64,000 nucleotides of DNA. Origin: Rhyacophila brunnea (taxonomy: Eukaryota > Arthropoda > Insecta > Trichoptera > Rhyacophilidae). Below are positions 1 to 12,994 of this stretch, piece by piece; position 1 is the stretch's first letter, and the number at the start of each line of letters is the position of its first letter. The notes beneath the pieces were generated by a model. The model saw only the letters and a program-made list of their open reading frames with translations, was not told the DNA's origin and made no database searches. A program made the position numbers and the translations under genes. Where the stretch lies: NCBI GenBank assembly GCA_022495005.1, contig JAGYXB010000665.1, positions 310,001 through 374,000 on the forward strand, written 5' to 3'.

Positions 1-1244
1 AGAACCGTCGTTTTAGGGGGTCCATTTCGGGAAAAAAATTGCTCTTTTACAGTGGCAAGGGAGCAGGGTTAACTAAATCTACCAGACATCACTAATTTCC
101 GCATTTATCCTACCCACTCTTATAGCTTCTTGTCGCTTCAACCGCGGATCCCGTGCATTTTCCCGGTACACTCCCTATACCCACCCAGACACTCCGATTT
201 TTAAGTTAGTGAAAGTTAATTGTTTAGGTACATCCTATAAACATTGTATTAAAAATAATTATTGACAAAATAACTTAATATCCGTCATTGACCAAAACTT
301 GTTAACATCTCATACTTGTGTGTCCTTTAGCTTTGATATTCAGCTTAATATGTTCCTATATTGATTGACATCTAGACATTTCGGGGGTATGCTGGTTGAA
401 ACTTTGGTTTTATGATTTCTGTGTGCATTTTTGTTATTTAAAAACAATATTATGAAATATTGAAGTTTTGCAGTCAAATTTGTTGATGGTACTTAAAACC
501 AAATTACACAATGGTATGTAGGTATAACACAAAAACTTCTTACATAATAATATTTTTATTATCTTCTGCACTAAATTATTTGCTTCTTTGTCATTTATTT
601 TCCTAACAATAAAAGTACTATGATGTCAGCATACAAGAACACAATAGCGTTATCTCCATCAAGGATTTATTGTGATAGTAAAGTTAGTAAGTAGTAATTT
701 AATTTTTAGAGGTCATATTTTTTTAATTTATTGTTAAAATTTAAAGACATTTTAATGCCATTATCAATAGAGCTTTGGTAGCTTAAAAGTTTAAAGGTAT
801 ACCTACCTACATATTGAATGCAGTGGTGGATTTTCGGCATTATTTTTACGCCTGGATTGGAATGTCTAAATATTTATGTAGAATTTTATTTATGCTTGGG
901 TTCTAATAGTATAGCAAAGTTTTTATGGAGGCATTGTGTTTCACAAGGTAACAAATAGCTCATTTGAAAGAACTTTTAATGGAATGTTTTATTGACCAGG
1001 TGTGGTGTAACTAATATGTGCCCATTAACGATAATCAGTATAAATTTAACAATCAATAATTGACGATTCAAATGTAGTAAATTGCCTATTATTTTAATAT
1101 CTTAGTGAGTTAATAAATAATTGTGTAGGTACCTCCATAAATAAATCCGGAATACCTTAGGATAAATTATATATAAGTATAATAATTTTGTATATGACGA
1201 GAATTAGTATCTATAATACTATTCTAAATTCGCATTTTTTTAGA
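1..1244. other. AT-rich noncoding stretch
   Basis: No open frame with coding character, no inverted repeat and no recognisable element was seen here. The sequence is ordinary AT-rich filler with scattered taggtacctac-like words. Confidence 0.6.
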
Positions 1245-1253
1245 TCATAAAGT

Positions 1254-1516
1254 CCGGGGTTCGTACCGCTATTTTTTTCGTTTCGGTTTTCGTTCCGGTT
1301 CAAGTAAATATATATATATATATATCACTTCGGTTCCGGTTTTCGGTTCAGATACGAGTGATTAATTTTTAAATACTTTCAAAACCCAAGACGTCTTGTT
1401 TTGCGCATACGACAAGTGTAGTAGGGAGTAAGATCATGTTAACGCGCGTTTGACCATATTGTATCGAACCGAAAAAAAAGATATTTATTTCAGTTCAGTT
1501 CCGGTTCGAAGCCCTG
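1254..1516. mobile_element. Possible hAT-like MITE with GGTTCCGG motifs
   Basis: The two ends are imperfect inverted repeats: CCGGGGTTCGTACCG on the left, and on the right the complement of CAGGGCTTCGAACCG, with 12 of 15 positions agreeing. The flanks carry a degenerate 8-bp pair (tcataaag on the left, ttataaac on the right, offset by one base from the proposed left end), as expected for an old hAT insertion. Inside are repeated cggttccggtt words and an AT dinucleotide run. No coding remnant was seen. The boundaries are inferred, and a simple-repeat origin is possible. Confidence 0.35.
1307..1325. repeat. (AT)n microsatellite
   Basis: A short uninterrupted AT dinucleotide run inside the possible MITE at 1254-1516. 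Confidence 0.9.
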
Positions 1517-1814
1517 TTATAAACCGTTGAACTTAATTCAAATAGTATTCTAGAAGTTCATCCATCTTCCTCACATGTTGAACTACTATTTTTTTCAAAA
1601 AAAAACTATTTTTTCTTAAAATGTACATCCCTACGCAACTACCATTATACGAGGCAATTTTTCTTCATACCTATATAATGTACAAAGGTTCTGATTTTCA
1701 GAAATTAGATACATCCTCCAAGGCTACAATATTCAATAATCACTCTAACCTTGTGAAGAATGTAGCTGGACCTTGTGATTTATTCAGTTCTTCTCATATT
1801 GTTAAACGATACGA

Positions 1815-2336
1815 TTTAGAAAAGTATTTTATGTCATTATTTATCATATACATATATCTTTTCATTAGAAAATACAACTCATTCCATTACTGAATATTCT
1901 TTTCCAATCAAACGAATTTATTGATTGCTGTAATATTTTATTAATATGGGTAATTTATATACTTTGTCTTGTTTCATACTATTTTGGTTCGTTATTAGGA
2001 CAAGAATATCGATGTTATATATTATTAACTATGGTGGAAAATTCTGTGTTTGCGTAGGAAAAGATATTTATTTCAGAATTTAGAAAAGTATTTTATGTCA
2101 TTTATCATATCCTTATATCTTTTCATTAGAAAATACCACTCATTCCATTACTGAATATTCTTTTCCAATCAAACGAATTATTGATTGCTGTAATTTATTA
2201 ATATGGGTAATTCATATACTATGCCTTGTTTCGTACTATTTTGGTTCGTTATTAGGACAATAATATCGATGTTATATATTATTAACTATGGGGGAAAATT
2301 CTGTGTTTGCGTAGGAAAAGATATTTATTTCAGAAT
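1815..2336. repeat. Tandem duplication, unit about 264 bp
   Basis: The block beginning tttagaaaagtattttatg at 1815 recurs at 2079 and continues collinearly to about 2336. The copies differ by a few substitutions and small deletions. Both copies end with the word gatatttatttcagaa, which also occurs near 1480 just upstream. The high similarity suggests a fairly recent duplication. No conserved open frame runs through both copies, so this is a noncoding tandem repeat. Confidence 0.93.
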
Positions 2337-2822
2337 TTCCTTGCTATGGTCACAATATTAACTACTCGTGTATTTTAAACATCTCGTCGGATCCATGATT
2401 GTACTCGTTTAAAAATTTAAAGCCTTGAAATCCTTAGCGTATTGTAACAGTACAATATAGAGTCGTAAATATTACCTGTAAAAATAAAAAGTGGAGCGGA
2501 CATTTGCATTTTTCATTACATCCAAATGTCACCAAAGCTCTAGAGTCGTAAAATTGTTTTACATTTCACGTAAATGGGTAAAGGTCAAAGCGTTTTTTGC
2601 TTTGTTTTATTTCCTTTGTCGTGTATCACGACCGCATTGTCTCGGTTAAATATTGCGTTTCCATTAGCATACATTCTGGCCAGGGGCTTACCTTACTTCT
2701 ACACGTAAGTACTGTCAAAAGAGGAAAACATCCCCATCCAACAAATTTGTATGTCAAAGTATTTTCTCATTAGTCATGTCCGTTTCTTAGACCGAGCATT
2801 TATGGACACAATACGGAGCCGT
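2337..2822. other. Noncoding, nothing recognised
   Basis: Between the tandem duplication and the candidate minus-strand gene. No supported element or frame was seen. Confidence 0.55.
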
Positions 2823-4792
2823 TTAGAATCTCTGCCGCTCGTACAGCCTGGGTGCGTCTTCCCAGGTCAAGCCACTATCCCGTAGAACGTAGTTATAGGT
2901 ATCTACCGCATGCACCATGTGGATGAAATTCAGCAGATTGCAAGACTGGAATCCACTCGCATCTGATACTGAGTGCCAGTGTCCTATGACGTATGGACCG
3001 GTATGGATGGGATATGACTTTGTCAAAAACTAGGAGATACGAGGAAAATGACAGAGTTTTGATCTAGATCTGTCTATAATATCGTCTCTGTTCTGGCAGA
3101 ACACACTAACTGGAGAATACTAGTTTTGAGTAATTTGACTTTGAAGTTGTTAAAATGTTTGAAATGGTCTATCATGTGAGTTTATTAAGTAATCGTAAAA
3201 AGGATGACTTTAAAATAAAGACTGTTTATTTATTAGAAGGTTTCCAGACGGTAAAGTTTGAAATAAGGAACATTTTGGTATAACTAACTCAATATGTCAT
3301 TTTTTCGAATTAGTGTCTTCTGCCAGAACAGTGACGATATTATCATTAGCTGTTTAGTAACTATCTAGTCCTATAATTTTAATCGTAATACATTTTGACA
3401 TTCGTGAATTTTGGTAGCGATATCTTTATGAGGAATCTTTGCTTACTATTAGAAGCTAGACATTATGATCGACGTACCTACATACCACAAATATATCTAC
3501 TTATAAGTATTAACGAGAATTAATGACATACTGGTAATGATAATACCGAATAGCTCCGTGATTGAGTTCGGCAGAATACCACCTCTAAATTATTGGTTTC
3601 AAATCTGATGTCTGGCGTCTCGTGGCTAATAATCAAATATTATAAACAAAAACTTCTAAAAAAACCTGATCAGAAGGCAATGAAGGTTGTAGATAGAGCT
3701 AATGAAAAAAATAATATAAGTACAGAATACAATATAATACTTCATAGTTTCGTGGGGTTTTCTTATTCTTTATGCTTTACAAAACATCCGCACGGAAGCG
3801 TGTCATCCATTTTTGAGTATTAAACTATTATACTATTAACCCAATGCTATACGAAAAAATCTTTCCATTATTTCACTCTCATCATTTACATCATTTCGTT
3901 GGTTTCCTAGTATCGGCTGTAACGCCACTGTTTAAACTTACATACCACGTAGGTACCTTGTAATTGTTTGATTTTTAAAACCGATACAAATCTGTTGTGT
4001 TGACCGGAGACTGGTTTTGTTAGTAATAATTTAGTGCGTGACTGACGAATCAGATTTCAGGACATTCACTAACCCGCATACTAGTAAAATAATTATTTAC
4101 TTCCCCTCAGTGTGTAGGTCGCTCTTGTAGAACCATTGCAACTTGAGGGAGATTCATCTTTTCTCGAACACCATTCTTTACAGACATTTTCATTTACAAC
4201 GACCATAAGGTCACGCACACACGATAACCACTACTGGATACTGCAGGTCGCAAAACCTCAAACTTTACATCTTATAAGTTGCTTCAATCACAAACCAGAT
4301 GTCCATTGCTGGAATCAAAGCGTGCACTGTCTTAGTATGGGGAATGCCGGGAAGCAATGAGGCGAGGTAAGGTACCTAATAGGCTAGGTACGAACAGTAC
4401 TCATACGCCACGACTGATATTATTATTTTGTTTCTTACCGACATCTATATTCAGCCGCGATTTGTGTACGGCCACCTTCCATGACACTTTAAACGTGTCT
4501 GAATGAAAAGATTTTAGTGCCACACTTAATTGTCCCGAGATGATGTCACACTGGACTGACGTAACAACCATGCAGTCCGTGGTGTCCAAATATTATGATA
4601 AATGCAATCCGCAGTGTGTATTTACCATCGTGGCTGTGGTTGGTGGTCGTATCTTCGCACACTGTATCGGAAAGAGGTTTTCCGCCAAATATTAGACTCG
4701 ACATATCGTGATGATGATGTACTTGACTATTATTTCCACAATTCTTGCAGATAGTGTTATACTTTTCTAATAGCAATAAAACCGAAAATCTC
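2823..4792 (-). CDS. Candidate 3' end of an unrecognised gene (three exons)
   Basis: This is a hypothetical gene model on the minus strand. Exon 4626-4792 follows a tatttcag acceptor and ends at gatg/gtaaat. Exon 4439-4555 follows acgtcag and ends at gtcg/gtaaga, a strong donor. Exon 2823-2983 follows gtcatag and ends in TAA. Reading phase is kept across both junctions: the 70-bp intron splits a codon 1/2, and the 1.45-kb intron splits a Gly codon 1/2. Third-codon-position GC is clearly above the surroundings, especially in the last exon. The first exon has a CxxC pair and a run of four histidines. The last exon contains GLTWEDA, reminiscent of the tail of some retrotransposon proteins, so an eroded transposable element is an alternative. 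I do not recognise the family, no start codon is assigned, and 5' exons would lie beyond 4792. Confidence 0.35.
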
Positions 4793-5334
4793 CTGAAATA
4801 GATTCCGTAACGTAGTTTTTGATTGAATTGAAATGAACTCTCTCGCTACGTGCCCGACCGTTTGATTTCCTGATGCGATGAGATTTTTTTCCACGCCGGA
4901 CGGAATGACAAAGGAGATTTATCTACCTGTGGCGTATATTTTTACCTTCGGTATGATGTCATTTGGGAAGCGATTACATGTGTAACAACTACACATGAGC
5001 ACACTGGGCTGGTCTGAAGTAATTGTTTGCAACAAAAGCCGGAACGGAATTTCAATTTATGACTACGATTGTTACAGAGTTAAGCAACTAAAACAAGTTA
5101 ATTTTAATATAAAAGTCGATCTTTCTTATTTCTCCAAAGTGCAGCATTAAATATATTATAATATAATGTTCATACAAGTATTTGTTACAATCACTGGCCT
5201 AATAATTTCATAGTATTTAAATGCATTATACTTTAGGAAAGAATAATAAATTAATTCAAGGTGTTCATCATTTAACTCCACATACCTTTAGGTTTTCATT
5301 TTTTCTCCATTTCTCATCCAAGTGGAGCCTAATA

Positions 5335-5419
5335 CCGTGTCCACACTGGCAACCTCATTAAATTTCACAAATTTGTTTGACCAAAAATTATTTTAATGAG
5401 GTTGCCAGTGTGGACACGG
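5335..5419. repeat. 28-bp perfect inverted repeat, 29-nt loop
   Basis: Arms 5335-5362 and 5392-5419 are perfectly complementary over 28 bp, beginning ccgtgtccacactggc, with an AT-rich 29-nt spacer. The unit could be a minimal MITE or a foldback whose transcript would form a pre-miRNA-sized hairpin. No clear target-site duplication was seen (flanks taata and cataa). Confidence 0.93.
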
Positions 5420-7455
5420 CATAACATGGACCTCCGCAACATGGGATGTGACTTTAGAGTCTTTACAATAATTAGTTGTAATCTATTCGCTCAATCATTC
5501 TAGGGGTGGGATATAAATGAGAAAAGGGAAAACATTACTAACATCCTCAGCATGGATCAATTATTAGTTGTATTCGTGATCGAAATGCGTGCGATATTCT
5601 CTCTTCTTCCAACCCATTGTTTAGTGAGTAGGAACATATTATGTATAAGCGAATTAATCATCCAGAGACTCGAAAATAAAGAAACAGATCAATAATATGT
5701 CTAATGTACACAACTCGTCGTGGACCGAATTATCTTGAGAGACAGTAATATTCAGGGATAGCGACCCATAGATACAGCGTTTGCGCGCTCAAGCGACCAA
5801 CTGAAGAAGTTGACAGAGGATAACATTTATTCTGCCTTTCCTAAACGGAACAAGGCGAAGTGTAGAGTCTTAGTCACGTAGTAACTGCACTAAGAAATTG
5901 TCACAATCCTCAGCTATGGGGGAACGACCGAGCAGAAGAGAAGCGAATACATTATAATTAATCAATTCTTATAAATTAGGTAATCTATATTATGCTTCGT
6001 CCGTAATGGCTTTGGTGAAATATTTTATTACAATAATACATCGGTATCTAAGTAGGTACTTGTATTAGTTTCCATATCGAATAAACATACAGTGTGCATA
6101 TCTTTAAAAATCTTCCGAAGTTTTGTCATATATAAATGCAAGATATTGTGTACCGTCCAAGTATCCAACTATTTACTATTAAATTTCTAAAAGCATGTTT
6201 TATTATGTTAAATTGTATCTACATAAATCAAAATGCTTAGTAATTAAGCCCTTGTTAAAAAAAATCTACTCCTGCGGTACTACTTTTGTATAAGATCTAA
6301 TGAAGACGAATACGTGAAAGTTATATGTAATTCAATTAATAAATTAATTCACTTTCAGTGAGAATATGCCATAGACATTAAATTAAACGTCGATGAAGAC
6401 GTTCTGTATTTGATTTCACAAAACTACGGTATATCACGTCTATAGCGATTAATTAGTGCAAATTCATTACATATACATTTAAAAAATCGACGTCTCCACT
6501 CGATAGGTACCTATTTACCATTTATATAATAATACATTAAATGTTATTTTGTATTATACTTGATAATGTATATAATGTGAAAAAACATGTGTCACCTATA
6601 AATAATTTCATACGTGGTGAATACCGGTGATATTTATTATAATACATTAGTCAATAAACATGTGATAGTCATATATATATAATAATATGTGTATACTTCC
6701 AAAAATATCAAATTAAAAATATGATAATTTCCTGTATGTATAATATGGCGTTTACTACTGTACGGCTAGACATATTATTAGTTTTTAGTTATTTATTTAC
6801 ATAAGTCCATTCTTTCACAAGCAGTTTTTGGTTAATGTATTTATCAATCATTTTTTAATTATTTCTAAATAGCAATTTACTTAACCGCATGCGTTATGTA
6901 TATTATAATGTTTGATATTTTTTGCCTCCCAATCTGTCATGCAAATTGACAGATCGACATTTTTTCTCTCAGGACACCAAAATGACCTTAATGGGGCCAA
7001 AACCTTGACGCCAATAATAATATAATCAAATCGATACTTACGTTACAGGTGGTCTCACGTGATTTGTATGCTATTCAAATTTTTTGTTACACCTGACTGC
7101 ACAATCTTAATGAGCAACATTTCCGAAGGTTATGCTAATATTCATAAAACATAATATCGCTTGCAAGTGAAGACCATCATACGACTTTTACCGTAGCGTT
7201 GCGTAACGTATTTTATTACCCGGCTAAAAGGCTCTTCAAAAAAAGATAAATAATTCCCACGATTATGATAGCGTACCTACTCAATTCATTGGGAAATGAC
7301 GAAAAAAGATCGTCTGAGTGATTCATTACTGATTTCAGATATATTTTGTTTTCTATTTGCATGTTATCGTGTTTATATTCAACACTTTTTATAGAAATCT
7401 TGTGCCCAATCGTTATCTATTCTACTAAAGAAAACTACGAGAAAGCCTAATACAT
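5420..7455. other. AT-rich noncoding stretch
   Basis: No gene-like frame or element could be supported. The AT content is high, with short TATA-type repeats such as the run near 6670. Confidence 0.6.
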
Positions 7456-7459
7456 AATA

Positions 7460-9480
7460 TTGTGTCCTTGTGTCACCGACAGGTTTTTCCGCCCCTGTGG
7501 GGGGCGCTCCCATAAGGAGTAGTGCCACCCAGCCGCTCGGTCTGACCCTGGTAGTCAATGCGCCACCGATGAAATGATGATGACCCTTGGCAAAGCTGAA
7601 CAAAATATTTCATGTGTTAAGTCCCGCAGTTTGCTCTGACAGGCCCCACGGCTTCTCAGAGTGAACTGTGGATGGTTAAGTCGGTCGCCACAGACCATGT
7701 AAATAATAGGTAATAGGTAATATAGTATAAGATTAAATTTTTGTTTTGTTGTCAATATGGTAAAGGGTAATTAAATTAAATGTGATTTGTTGTAATAATA
7801 ATGTATAGTGTAAATTGTAAAATATTCATGTATAATGCAAAGGGTAACCAAGTAATAAAGCGGGATTTATAGATGGGCGTTGGGGGTATGTAATTAGATA
7901 GTTAAGATGTACGTAGTGATAAGAGCATATAGATCGATGTCGCTACGCGTCGCACGTACACGGCACAGTAATTGTTAATATATGCTCATAGGCCTGTTGC
8001 GAAGGCTCCCTTTTGCACGTATGTGCAATCACAAAGCGTAGCAACACTTAGGCAATCATCGATCCGATTATAATCACGATCCCGCGTAATTAATTTTCAT
8101 TTCAATTTCGATTATTAATATCCGCGGTCATTCCGCGCGCGGCGTTTCCGAATCGGTATTCTGGCAGCTTTCCTGCTCGCACATACGACGGCGTCTCTGT
8201 CGTATGTGTAGAAACCGATTTCGCGATACAAATTTTCTCGCTTTGCAGTGACAGAGCCCCTCTCGCTCGCGTGTATGACGGCATCACGCTCACGCACGAC
8301 GGGAGAATCGGATCAATGATTTTGGTCGATCAAGGAGACCACGTACTGGAATAAAGTGCGGGAAATCTTTGATCGACTAGGTATGAGTATGTACTAAGCA
8401 ATTATTACTGCCTATATGTTTGGTTGACGGAGTGACATCCGTCAACTAGTCGTAAGTATGTGCCTGTGGCGACACCGAGCTATATTAGTTGTTAACGTGA
8501 GAAAGATTGCACGACCGATACATTTATATATTAGAATCAAGTAACTTCCCCGCGTAATATCGTTTTATATTAAACTTTTATTTTGTAGTCAGATTACCAA
8601 TCTACCGAGTTCATGTTTTTAGACCAACGTCAAGTAGGTATTCAGGCCGTCGGGACGCCTCAAAGTTGAGCCCCCCGACGGTAGTTGGCCGAAAGATTGA
8701 TATGCGCTGTCGTAGGCCTGGTGCCACAAATATGCCAATTTAACCACTGGCATATGACGCCATATCATCCAGGCTAACTTTGTAGTACTCTTGTTTCTGA
8801 GTGAGAGGTACCTTCGCCCCGCTAGAGCCCGGAAAGCCGGCCGCCGCGCGAACGCCCCTCCCTCAGCCATGAAGAGCGCCACCACGCGGGGGGTGTGCTG
8901 TATCGATAGGTAATTCAACCACGAATCCGTCGATGCCTCGCGCGCCTCCGTAGGTGCGTTTTTCGTGGGGCTGGCCCAGAAACAATGCAGTATTGCTACA
9001 GCAATTACACACTCTCGGTACCGACAGGTACTCGAAGTACGTATGTGACGAGTGAGCGACGCCGCCCACCGGCGAGCGTCGACTCGCGCCCATAACTTTA
9101 CTTAGTCGGCCCTTACGTAGATGTCGCGGGTAATTAGTCATTGCACAATTTCCGCCACTCTCGTAAGGAAACCGTTAATTAATTTTGTCACCCGAAAAAC
9201 GTTGAGCTAAGGGATGAAATCGGCCAGATTTGCATATAAACCCCCTATTTTTAATTTCTATATCAGTCGCCGCCCGCATTTACGACCCTGAACCTGCGAA
9301 GGTCAGCGGCGTAATTTTCTCTACATTTTCGCATACAAGTCGCCAGGACTTGTGAGGAGGTACTCGCCCAGGTCCTGATACCTACAGGCAGATACCTACC
9401 TCTCTACCTACTGTCACTTTGACAGATAGGAGTGAAGCGTCATCCAGCGACTTAGCCGTTTTATTCGCGCATTTTTTTTG
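7460..9480. other. CpG-rich, hairpin-rich block, probably repeat-derived
   Basis: Base composition changes abruptly here. CpG and GC are far above the surroundings in 7460-7720, 7930-8450 and 8640-9470. Several short perfect stems occur: 8013-8028, 8180-8208 (10-bp stem, 9-nt loop), 8325-8377, 8423-8446 (9-bp stem, 6-nt loop) and 8647-8681. The plus-strand frame at 7460-7573 is open and ends in three tandem TGA codons, like the retrotransposon tails elsewhere in the window. Minus-strand frames at 8619-8918 and 8863-9141 are open but unrecognised. It may be an eroded retroelement untranslated or LTR region, or a CpG island. No direct terminal repeats were found. Confidence 0.5.
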
Positions 9481-12400
9481 ACTTTGATTTTTGGACTCGG
9501 TCCTCAACCTTTATACAACAAGGTTCCGTGCTCGCGCAATCTCGCTAGTGTTAGCGTAGTAATAATAATAAGGCATTAAATCTTAAGTTATAATAATAAG
9601 TGTTCTCTGACTTTTCTTTGATTAATTAAATTAGACATTTTGATAAACATTGTAACTTTATTGTGGTTATGGTTCTAATAAATTAGAATATAATATAGAA
9701 CTTTGTGTTTCAATAAGTATAAACAGTGCCTACCTGCTCTCCATCATCTGAATGTACCTCCACTCCAGGCCCGGAGCTAGCCGAGGATTCGGAGGCCTAC
9801 ACTTGATATATTAATATTAATATATTATTGATATCTATAATACAATGTGCCTTTAACGCTACGTTTGAATCGTCATCATGGCTCATAATAGTCAGACACT
9901 CAGACCGTAACACATAATTGTAAATTGCGATTGTAGTGCTAGAATATTGCTGATATTTCGAGTGCAAATGTAAACTGTTTGTAGAAAGTGATAATTGTTT
10001 CACATTATTTCTCATTTATCTTATGTAATTTTTCTCTATGTTTTATGCTCTTCCTACTCTCTTACTTTCTATATTGTTAGGTTTGACTATATTATAATTT
10101 ATACTTATATGAAAACTTTGCTGGTTGCAATCTCTTTTTTCTATTCTATTTTTACACATATTTGTAATCTATGTTAACTGTTTGTTGTAAATAAATATAA
10201 AATGGTAATGCGTTATTTCATTTAATCGAAATATACCTACTATCGAAAATCTTCATTTGCTGCAAACAAGTTACCGCATTGCATTAGAAAATAATCAATA
10301 AATAGCACTACCATTGTTAATCGTAATTAAATGCCCCGGCCTTTTTATAGTCTGTCATATTATACTAAAACTTTTATATAGCTTTCAGTAAAGGTTGTAA
10401 CGTTGCGCACCATATAGTTAGTTATCTGGAACACAGAGAATAAAGATGTAATCCTAATAAAAAATAAAATATCAGTCAACCAAGTAATTATAACCCCCAG
10501 ATATTGTTATTATAATGAGTTGTTAAGATAAGATGACTTTGCAACTTTTCTATTGCCAAATCTGTAATACGTTTCAAAAATGTAATTTAGATTGCTTTTT
10601 CCGAGATTTAAAGAGCGTGTCGAGCCGTGTTGCTCTATTTTGAATTCACATGTTGTTTTTATTTATATCTTGAATAAAAGGCACGGGTGCCGGTAATGTT
10701 CACCTTTATGTTATATGTCCTCTCCTCTATCCCACCCTCTAAATGTGCGAATGGTTCTCAAGAATCCTCGGAAAATCAATGACGCCATCTCCCACATAGT
10801 GGATGGACCGCGTACTCCATTAAGCTCCATTTATTGTAATAATATTGGACAGGTGATAAAAATGATAAAAACCTTTATTGAATATTTAATTTAATTAGAA
10901 ACCTAGCTGTTAGAAAAGTAATAGCAAGAAAAATGTCTACACAATTCTAGGTAGGTAGGTACTTACATATTTATTTTCTTAGGAATGTTTATTATTTTAA
11001 AGTGCAAAAAAATGGAATACCAAATTATATTACAGCCATTAATTTACTCTGGTGGTATATTTTATAGTTAGTAGGTTTAATTGAGTAGGTACCTGCAATA
11101 AGTCACATGTTCAAATAATATAGAATGACATTAGTTCATTGGCCTTCCACCTGCTTAGTTATTTTATTATTTCTAATAGTATAATTTGACACCATTTTTT
11201 AAACCACTGCCATGATATCATGGTTGATTTCTTGTAAGCATAAAACGATAAAAATGCAATAATGTAATGATTTTTCGATGTTTTTTTTTAATTTAGCTTT
11301 TATTATAAACGTCCTGTTTGTAATTGTTTATTAGCACCTACCTGTGCAACACACTTTATATACGACGTGCAAGTCATGTGTGCCACATATGACATTATTT
11401 CACAAACTCGTAGATAATATAACTATAATTATTTTTCATTGAATTTATATAGATCAATTTATTGCGAGCCGTATAAATCGATCGCCATGTTGGGTCTGCG
11501 ACGTCGTAAATAAATTCTGTCTGCTTTAAAAATATAATATTTATAATGCATTGTAGGCTTGAATAATTTAATAAAATTAACCTATAACTGAACTGGTTGA
11601 CCTTACAATATATTTTATAATATTAGCATTATATTAGTCAATGAATTTTTAGGGAAGTAGTGCAGACAAAGAAATCGAATGCTTATCCTTCAATACTTTT
11701 GAAATAGTTTAACCACAAGACAAATAATAAATATTTTTGGTTTCACAACAATAACTAGTCAAGGTGATATATCACTACATAATTTATTAGGCTGTTAACA
11801 ATTAGTATTTGTATATTATTGTTAAGTACGTATACCTACCTAATACATTGTTATTTTATTACTAAACTTATTACGCCGTTTTACTTTGGTTCATATTATG
11901 TTAAATGGAAATGTTAAACTGCAGTTGATAACTCGTATCAAAGTAAATGGGTACTGTCCTCTGAAAATAGATAACCTTAATTCTATATTAGGTGATTGGG
12001 ATATAAACGGCTTTAAATGTTTAGATCAGGCATTTCCAATCTGCGGCTTGAGCGCCAAAATCTATGTTTCGACTTTTATTTTAAAAATCGTATTCTGGAC
12101 GAATTTTTTAATGTTGAGCGGAAAAGCAGATTTTACACACTGAAGATTATTTTCAGAAGGAAAAAATAAAATTAAAGCTCACGACTTGGATTTTGGACAG
12201 ATTTTTTTTTTTGACAAGCAGAGGTAAAAAAAAAGACCAAGAAAATTATTGTATTTTCATAAATTTAGTCAAATAATATAGTATAGTACTTACTTAATTC
12301 ATGTAATTGAATAATGATTATGACCGGTTGCTAAGAAGGGTCATTATCAACGTCTTTTTGTGTAAATAGATTTTTTAAACTTGAAAATTTATCTCATAAT

Positions 12401-12990
12401 AATAGATACAAAAACTATTAAACTAACAATCGTAACTGATTTTCCACAAAACTATTATTGTATGAGATTCATTTTATTATAGTAAATAGGTCCTATTTAT
12501 TTATACCATATATTTCCACTAAGAATCACAGAATTACTAAAAATATATTTCAGAAGCATTAATTTGATTTATTTTTACTTAGCAATCAATTCACGATCTC
12601 ATCAATATGATATGTTAAGTAAAGCCATGAAATAAAAAACCTTTTAAACAAAATAAGAAGATCTAATCGAACTTTACGACTTATCGGTAAATACGAATAC
12701 CATTTATACGGAAAGGCGGTTAACGGTTAATTGATATTGCCTTAGATTTAAATAAAATTAAGTCTCCGCCTAAAATTTCATCCAATTAGTTAAGTAATCC
12801 TAAAGTGTCCAATACATGTGTGACAGTGACTTCATTCACCTACGCATGATGCAGAAAACTACATGTAAATGAGAGGGCATCAATTTTAAAACTTCTCATT
12901 CATATAAGTATTGTGCACCGGGAAATATTTATTTCATTTTCTATTTTTATTGACAATCAGCTTTAAAAGTAATAATATACGTGAAAATCG
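9481..12990. other. AT-rich noncoding stretch
   Basis: No supported gene. Small features are a perfect 14-bp palindrome ccatgatatcatgg at 11210-11223 and a sequence at 12028 that looks like an isolated hAT terminus. Open frames at 9797, 9995 and 11886 are short and show AT-driven composition only. Confidence 0.6.
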
Positions 12991-12994
12991 TGCA

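Noticed and set aside
834..855. cagtggtggattttcggc as an hAT terminus
   Set aside because: No complementary end was found downstream or upstream.
12028..12048. caggcatttccaatctgcgg as an hAT terminus
   Set aside because: No matching inverted end or 8-bp duplication was found nearby.
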